Shown here one piece after another: positions 58,560-64,000 of a stretch of 64,000 nucleotides of DNA. The notes beneath the pieces were generated by a model. That model made no database searches and was not told where the DNA came from. It saw only the letters and a list, made by a program, of their open reading frames with translations. Within the stretch, counting starts at the first letter, position 1; each line of letters starts with the position of its first letter. The position numbers and the translations under genes are program-made. Location: NCBI GenBank assembly GCA_037957365.1, contig JARHVA010001190.1, positions 2,701,001 through 2,765,000 of the forward strand, read 5' to 3'. The DNA comes from Torreya grandis (Eukaryota > Streptophyta > Pinopsida > Cupressales > Taxaceae).

Positions 58560-60420
58560 TATGGCTAGGTTTAGGGCATAATCCTATCCTAACCAGGTTG
58601 GTGATCTATCTCATCAACCAAATAAATCCTATCAGCCTTATCATGACCCTTACTAATGATCTAATCATTCCTATGACCCCTAAAATGAACCTATGTATCC
58701 TTCATGTCAACCTACTTCCCCCTTTATCTAACCTTGTCAAAACTATGTTTTTGTGACCACATATTTGTTAGCATATAGGCCAAATATGCTAAAATTAGAA
58801 GAGGTGATGAGAAAATGAGATAGATAGCTTGATATGATCCCTTTCCATCTCATAGAGAGGATGAAGAAGTCATTTAAAATGTTGATAGGTAAGTGGATGT
58901 TTGTTGGAGAAGAAGTCCAATATGGTGCTATCAATGATGATTTGTATGAAATGAATACTTTAATCTAATGGTGGATGGATATATTAATGAGGTGAGAAAA
59001 TTAGGAAAACCAATCTAGAAAACCTCAACCTTCCATCCCACCCTCCCTTGAGAAGGAACCCATCTTGAGGAGAATAAGTGAGGTAGAAAAAGCTCAAGCT
59101 ATAGTTTATCAAGAAGATGTTCCTTCCATTACTCAAATAAATTTGATTTCCCTACAGGAGTTTATTCATGAGTTAACCATTCTAAAGGTTTCAATTTGTA
59201 AGGAGGTCCCCTCCATCCATGAACCATCCATCATAATTCATGCTCCATATCCAACTCATCAGCACCCCATCACATCTCATCCTCCACCTCAAACCATGAG
59301 CCTATCCATCAACTTTCTACCTTACCCTTTCTAAAAATGAACCCATCTTGAGGGAAATAACTCCAACACCTATCCAAATCTAAGATAAAGAGAAGTGTGT
59401 AGAGTTAAATTCAAGATAAACCTTGAGTCTCTCAAGTCCTTCATCTACCCTTTAGGTTGGAGATATACTTGAAGTATTTTTCTCTTCCACCATTTCCCTT
59501 TATGAGGAAGAACCTATTCTATGGAGGATATATGAAGAAATTTTAGCGGATAGAAAGCCTTAAGAAGGTTATGAGGATAATGTTTCCATCATGTATGATG
59601 AGGAAACCTTTCTTGATACTCCTCTTTGTCAAGTAGGAAACAAATATGTCTTCAAAGATAATGAGAGAGATTGTCTTAATGGAGGGGTGAAAACTAATGT
59701 GATAGAAAAAGGTGAAAGAGAAGATCCTAATCACATATGTAAATAGTTGTACCATGTTTCATGGAAGAAATAGACTTGATTGACAAGCATGCGATCTCTT
59801 TATCACATGAAGGTGAACATTAGCATGAAGTTGTAGAGATTGGTAGTCTCCTAGAAGAAGATAAATTAGGTTTCTTACAAGAGAGACATGATGATTTGAT
59901 CCTTTAATGGGTAGATGAGATTCCATTCTTCATGGAGGAAGAAGGATATCAATCTAATTCTCATGGAATGAGTCTTGATAAGGAAAAAGGTAACTATGCA
60001 ACAATTGAGCAAGTTATAGCTGAACATGAGCTTATAGTCCCTCAAGAGCATAGTAGGGGTGATGCCAAGTTTGGAATTACCACAAGTAATCAAGAAGAAG
60101 CTAACTCTTGGGAGCTCTTTTGCTTCAAATAAAATAGTCATCCTTCATTTACAAAAGTGCCATTAGGGGAAAAGGTTTCAAGTGATCCTAAATTCCAACA
60201 CTAAGAAATTATTGAACCAAAGGAAGAATATGTATACATTTGAGACATATTTATCCCACTTCATCTATTGGAGAGCATGCCAAAAGGATTGGAAATCATG
60301 AAGCAACCAAGTTTAATAAAGCTGAGGTCTAAAAAGCAACTAGTTTCACATCTTTTCTCATCACATAAAGGTGACTTAAGGAGTTTTCCTTTTGATCTAA
60401 GAGGATCAGTTTTGAAAAGG
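58560..60420 (+). pseudogene. Element D interior protein, unknown, ends DLRSFPFDLRG
   Basis: Frames chain as follows. A P/Y/N-rich start lies near 58,600-58,740. Next comes a stretch around 58,790-58,960 with IPFHLIERMKKSFKMLIGKW and GAINDDLYEMNTL. The open frame 59,065-59,334 begins RRISEVEKAQAIVYQEDVPS and is H/P/S-rich at its end. The frame around 59,930-60,132 is acidic (EEEGYQSNSHGMSLDKEKGN). The ending at 60,370-60,408 is GDLRSFPFDLRGS. The charged composition and the ending resemble the element C protein, though little else aligns by eye. No retroviral domain is visible. Confidence 0.55.
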
Positions 60421-60697
60421 TCATGTATATATTAGAGTAATTTTTTATGCTTATATCTAAGTGCCTTTGTGCAATTTTTTTTGGATTTATAGGTTATATA
60501 CTCTTTATTTCCTACAAGTGCCTACATACACTTATTTTTTTTCTTTGTTTTATTTTGTTTCATTTGGTCCTTTTTCTTTAATAGAGGTTCCAAAAAAGGG
60601 TTAGCCTAGTCAACCATAAGCTTATGATTATATGCCTAATGGATTAGAGTAGGCACATGGTCTAGGTTTTTTTGCATAAATAGTCATGTAACCCCTA

Positions 60698-60707
60698 TGA
60701 GTCACCA
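60698..60707 (+). promoter_or_regulatory. TGAGTCACCA block before the 3' LTR of element D
   Basis: ACCCCTATGAGTCACCAAAGT lies directly before the TGTTAT start of the LTR. Like elements A and C it lacks a polypurine tract here. Confidence 0.6.
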
Positions 60708-60711
60708 AAGT

Positions 60712-63037
60712 TGTTATCCATTTTTGGCCTACATATTAAGCTAAGTAGGTTTCATGTGGAAGAAGTAGATCAAAGGCTTTGAAATAGGTCCAAATTTGAA
60801 AATAGAGGGGTCCAAATAAGTTCTCATATGTCTTTATATTTCATTAGCATAGAACAGGTTGTATAAACCCTAAGAAACCATCAGAGCCTTTAAGGATTGA
60901 TCAGAGAATGAGTTGTGCAAGTTTTTAGATCAAACCATCACCAGGATGTTACAAATAAACAAATAGACTAGTTAACATTATGCATTTAATATCTCACTCA
61001 GGTAACCTTACATGACTATTAGATCAAGTGAAAATGTAGATCTACATGCTAGAAGCATCCTCAAAAACTTTTAGACATGTGAAAGCTTTCTGTCCCAAGT
61101 TATAAGCTTTCAAAGTTGGACCTATATAGTAAGACATCCACATTAGTGTCAAATTTAATCTCAAATGAAACATATCCTTTTTATCTTAAATTTTATGGTC
61201 ACATGAACATAAATGATGATCATGTAAATTTCAAATGATGTCCCATGGATCATCAAATTTATGGTCATGAACTAGATATTATATTTCAAATGATGGGTCC
61301 TAGTAAGATCAATGGTGGTCACTCAATCGTACAAATCAATCCAATAGTATGAGATGGGTCAAATGATTAGATATCTCAAGAGGCCACCATGTGATGTAAT
61401 CATGGGGGTTGGTAGAATAACATTGGATCTTAAAATCAAACACATGTTTTCTGAGTATCACCATCGAAGATAAGGTTGATAATTCAAAGGCAGATTTGAG
61501 GGCTCACATTTGTTTTATCTAGAAAATATGATGAAGTGAAAAAAGGTTAAGGATTCAACAAGCCAAGCTATATTTTTGATAGATAATAAACATAAAGACC
61601 AAGCTGGGATAATTTCAACTAGGGTTGAGGGAGAAACATAACTCAAGTGAATCAAATAGATGGACCCAAGATGGTAGAATACACAAAACCAAACTCAGGC
61701 TCAAATATGAGCTGAGTTGGACTAGAGTTCATAAACAAAGGACCAAGCACTACCATTAGGGCTCTATAGAGATAGATTAGGTATTCTAGACCTAACATAG
61801 ATCAAATGTCAACATCTTGTTGAAAAAATAGAATTGAGCATCAAGCAGAGTGCCATCTATATGGACTATAAGAAAACCAATATTCTTATATTAGTTTTCC
61901 TCCATAGTAAATCTAAGTTTAGGTTTTAATGCAAGAACATATATGTGTAATTAATGAAGTGTCCCAGGCCATAATTTTGATAAGTAACTACCTAAAGTAG
62001 ACAAAACTAAAGCTCAATTAGGTTTAAAGATATGAGGATTTTGTTCTAATCATGAAGTTAAGTGGATAATGGTAAGGTTCATAGAGTAGATTTGGAAATT
62101 AGAGAAGTTAAAACGTTTAATTATGATTAGTACCTTTGGAGATATTTTCTCCTCAAAAGAATCATGAATCATCATGTAAAATAAACTCTTTCTTCTAGTA
62201 CCTCACTCTCAGCTAATGAGAAGAACTAAAGACTACTAGAGCTAATGCAAACTATCTTGTTCATGATGGATTATGTCCTGATTGGACCAAAGTGTGATGG
62301 AACATCCCTTGAAAACTAGTAGTTCATTAATTATTCTCAAAATATGCTCCTTCTTCTCTCTCTCCCTTTTCTATATTATCCCATTCTCTCCATTTGTAAA
62401 AGGTTCTCAAATTTTAAAATTTTATCTCTATGGGAGATAGGGATACTCTTTGAAATACTACAAAGTATGCTCAACTTGATTAGGCTCAACCCTATCAAGC
62501 ATTTGTAAGAACTACCTCTTAATGTAATATGAGACTTTATTTGCATATCTCTTGCCTTGGATCTATTTTGGTGGGTTGTGCATGATTTCATTATGTGAAG
62601 GAGAATCTTCCTCATCCATTGTCCTCCTCTTTGACCTTGTTTAGGGAGTTTTTAATGTTGTTTATAGGTCTATATTAGTGTTCTACTTTGAACATATTTT
62701 ATGAAATACTTATGTAATTAGCTTGATCTTGAGGTTGTGTAAGCTAATATTGTCTTTATTAAATCTAGTGTGTGTTCAAGATTATGAGAGTCTCCCATTT
62801 AAGTTTGGTGCATCACTTGGTTAACCTTTGTAGGATCCCTTATTCTCCTTCTAACCCATTTACCTGTGAATCATTAGCTTAGTATTAATTTAGGTTAACA
62901 TCAAAGAGGAAGTTAACCTAATCTAGAGGTTTAGCCTCAATATAGATTACCCATAACCTAAGGTTAGCCCAATATTATAGATTATTTGGAGAGAGCCTAA
63001 AAAACCCTCTCCAAGGGTGAAAACTAAGCCTATAACA
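60712..63037 (+). repeat. Element D, 3' LTR
   Basis: It starts TGTTATCCATTTTTGGCC and ends AAGCCTATAACA, a perfect 6-bp inverted end. It aligns over its whole length with 56,036-58,367. Confidence 0.9.
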
Positions 63038-63149
63038 ATTAACCTAATTGCATAATTATCAATATTGATGGAACTAAGGCATCTCCTTTATTCTTACCAT
63101 GGCATGTCCTAGATAAACTTGTAAAATAAGATATGTACCATTAAATATA

Positions 63150-63560
63150 TAAAAACATAGATGATGAGCTTGTCCTTAAACATTAGGCCTATTACTTAAG
63201 AAATCCTCTAAGTATTGGGCAACTATATTTTGTGATAAGGGCCCATTTCAACTAGGTTGGGAAGGTAAGATCCCATTACAACTAAAAGTGGCCTAATTTA
63301 TAAAATGAGACCCTAGAAAAAGAAAAAAAAAAACTATCTCCAACTCCTCAAGTAGAATAAGGGGGTGACCATCACATATGGTCACCAAGAGTATGAGAAT
63401 GATGTTATCTTCATTAATGCATCAGATTATTTAGAGGCATGGACACATTTAAAGAATAATAAAATGTCTAATATAATTTCACAAGACATTTAATATGACC
63501 CAGACATCACCAAGGAATAATCAAACAAAATGTTGGAGTAGGTAAAAAGGGCTTAGAGTC
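63150..63560 (+). pseudogene. Unrecognised coding-like stretch right of element D
   Basis: One frame reads KYWATIFCDKGPFQLGWEGK, then IPLQLKVA, and later GVTITYGHQEYENDVIFINA and DYLEAWTHLKNNKM, with a few stops. No domain is recognised. It may be the other half of the frame at 55,036, split by element D, but no sequence overlap proves it. Confidence 0.35.
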
Positions 63561-63628
63561 ATTAGTGGCCTTTAGCTCAACCTTAAAACTCAACAAGACA
63601 TGACTATCCTACCTCTTTTAAAAGATAA

Positions 63629-63874
63629 TATATAAATATATAAGAGGGAGAGTCCAAAAACTAAATGGAGGAAAACCCCCAAATAAGAAAGGAAATCCTT
63701 ATAGGTCTCCCTGTTTCTCATCTATCCTCCACATATCTATAAAATTCTACTACAATTTTGGTAATAACCACTACAATGGATAAGACTACACCTCCTTTAG
63801 ATGGGCAAAAGAACACACTATCTATGGCACCTTTGTCTCCACTTACAATGGTCACTCAAGTAAGTCTCTCATAG
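63629..63874 (+). CDS. Possible gene start or first exon at the window edge
   Basis: A TATA box (TATAAATATA, 63,631-63,640) lies 145 bp before an ATG at 63,776 in very good plant context (CTACAATGG). The frame MDKTTPPLDGQKNTLSMAPL continues with SPLTMVTQ. Then CAAGTAAGT offers a 5' splice site (CAA|GTAAGT at about 63,860). Without splicing the frame stops at 63,872-63,874. The splice-site region is repeated in the next 81-bp unit. The TATA box is far from the ATG, but a 5' UTR of about 110 bases is normal. It could equally be the leader and start of a further transposable element; the rest is outside the window. Confidence 0.3.
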
Positions 63875-64000
63875 ATTTTTTAATATTATTTATTGTCTAT
63901 TTCATCTAATCCTCCTTCTCCACTTGCAATGGTCACTCAAGTAAGTATCTCATAGTTTTTTAAATATTCTTTATTGTCTATTTCATCTACTCCTTCTCCA
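63837..64000. repeat. Tandem repeat of 78-81 bp running off the window
   Basis: Units start CTCCACTT(a/g)CAATGGTCACT at 63,837 and 63,918, and a third begins at 63,996. Each includes CAAGTAAGT, a T-rich middle and TATTTCATCTA(a/c)TCCT. The array continues outside the window. Confidence 0.9.

Larger units (their letters stand above)
56036..63037 (+). mobile_element. Element D: pol-less LTR retrotransposon with 2.3-kb LTRs
   Basis: Direct repeats (56,036-58,367 and 60,712-63,037) flank a 2.3-kb interior. The right LTR has perfect TGTTAT/ATAACA ends. The flanks ATTAT (56,031) and ATTAA (63,038) are a 4/5 match for a target duplication. A primer site (TTGGCACACCCAGTGGGAC) follows the left LTR. 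The interior holds one degenerate protein ending DLRSFPFDLRG and no gag, protease, RT or integrase. LTR samples differ by about 13%. Confidence 0.9.

Overview
The window looks like intergenic DNA of a seed plant with a very large genome, most likely a gymnosperm. It is strongly A+T-rich and CpG-poor and is filled with old, decayed, nested retrotransposons of plant type. I see no intact host gene, no tRNA or rRNA, and nothing bacterial. The clade call is inference; the plant call rests on a Tat-type Ty3/gypsy element with a second RNase H, an L1-type LINE with a C-terminal RNase H, a plant mobile domain fragment and the primer-binding sites.

Layout. 1-3.2 kb: a decayed LINE. 3.4-5.3 kb: an unrecognised decayed reading frame. 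5.3-10.4 kb: A+T-rich DNA with two small tandem repeats. 10.4-14.8 kb: element E, a non-autonomous LTR element (LTR, 1.7-kb interior, LTR) followed in tandem by an 89-95 bp remnant interior and a third LTR. A plant mobile domain (PMD) fragment follows at 14.87 kb and its downstream part reappears at 49.17-49.6 kb. Everything between is a nested block: partial LTR copies and an inverted repeat (14.95-17.15 kb), then element A (minus strand, LTRs of about 3.1 kb at 17,150-20,291 and 46,037-49,137). Element A carries a gag but no pol. Its gag is cut by element B (plus strand, about 23,274-45,277), a Tat-type gypsy element with gag, protease, reverse transcriptase, two RNase H domains and integrase. 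The gag of B is in turn cut by element C (plus strand, 29,142-35,035), which has 2-kb LTRs, a perfect 5-bp target duplication and no pol. LTR divergence judged by eye on short samples falls from A (about 18%) to B (about 15%) to C (about 8%), which agrees with the nesting order.

49.6-64 kb: a roughly 394-bp TG/CG microsatellite, a decayed minus-strand gypsy pol (element F) with a 202-bp tandem duplication, an unrecognised reading frame at 55.0 kb, element D (56,036-63,037; 2.3-kb LTRs, no pol), and at the right edge a possible gene start with an 81-bp repeat.

The most interesting point is that A, C and D have different LTRs but share one architecture. All three have long LTRs starting TGTT (one copy is mutated), no pol, an interior reading frame ending in a motif like DLRxFPFDLRG, an AGTCACCA block directly before the 3' LTR, and a TTGGCAC/TTGGTGGGAC-like primer site after the 5' LTR. 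They may be one family of non-autonomous partners of Tat-type elements such as B. All reading frames are broken, and many stops are TAG or TAA where glutamine is expected, as cytosine methylation decay would produce.
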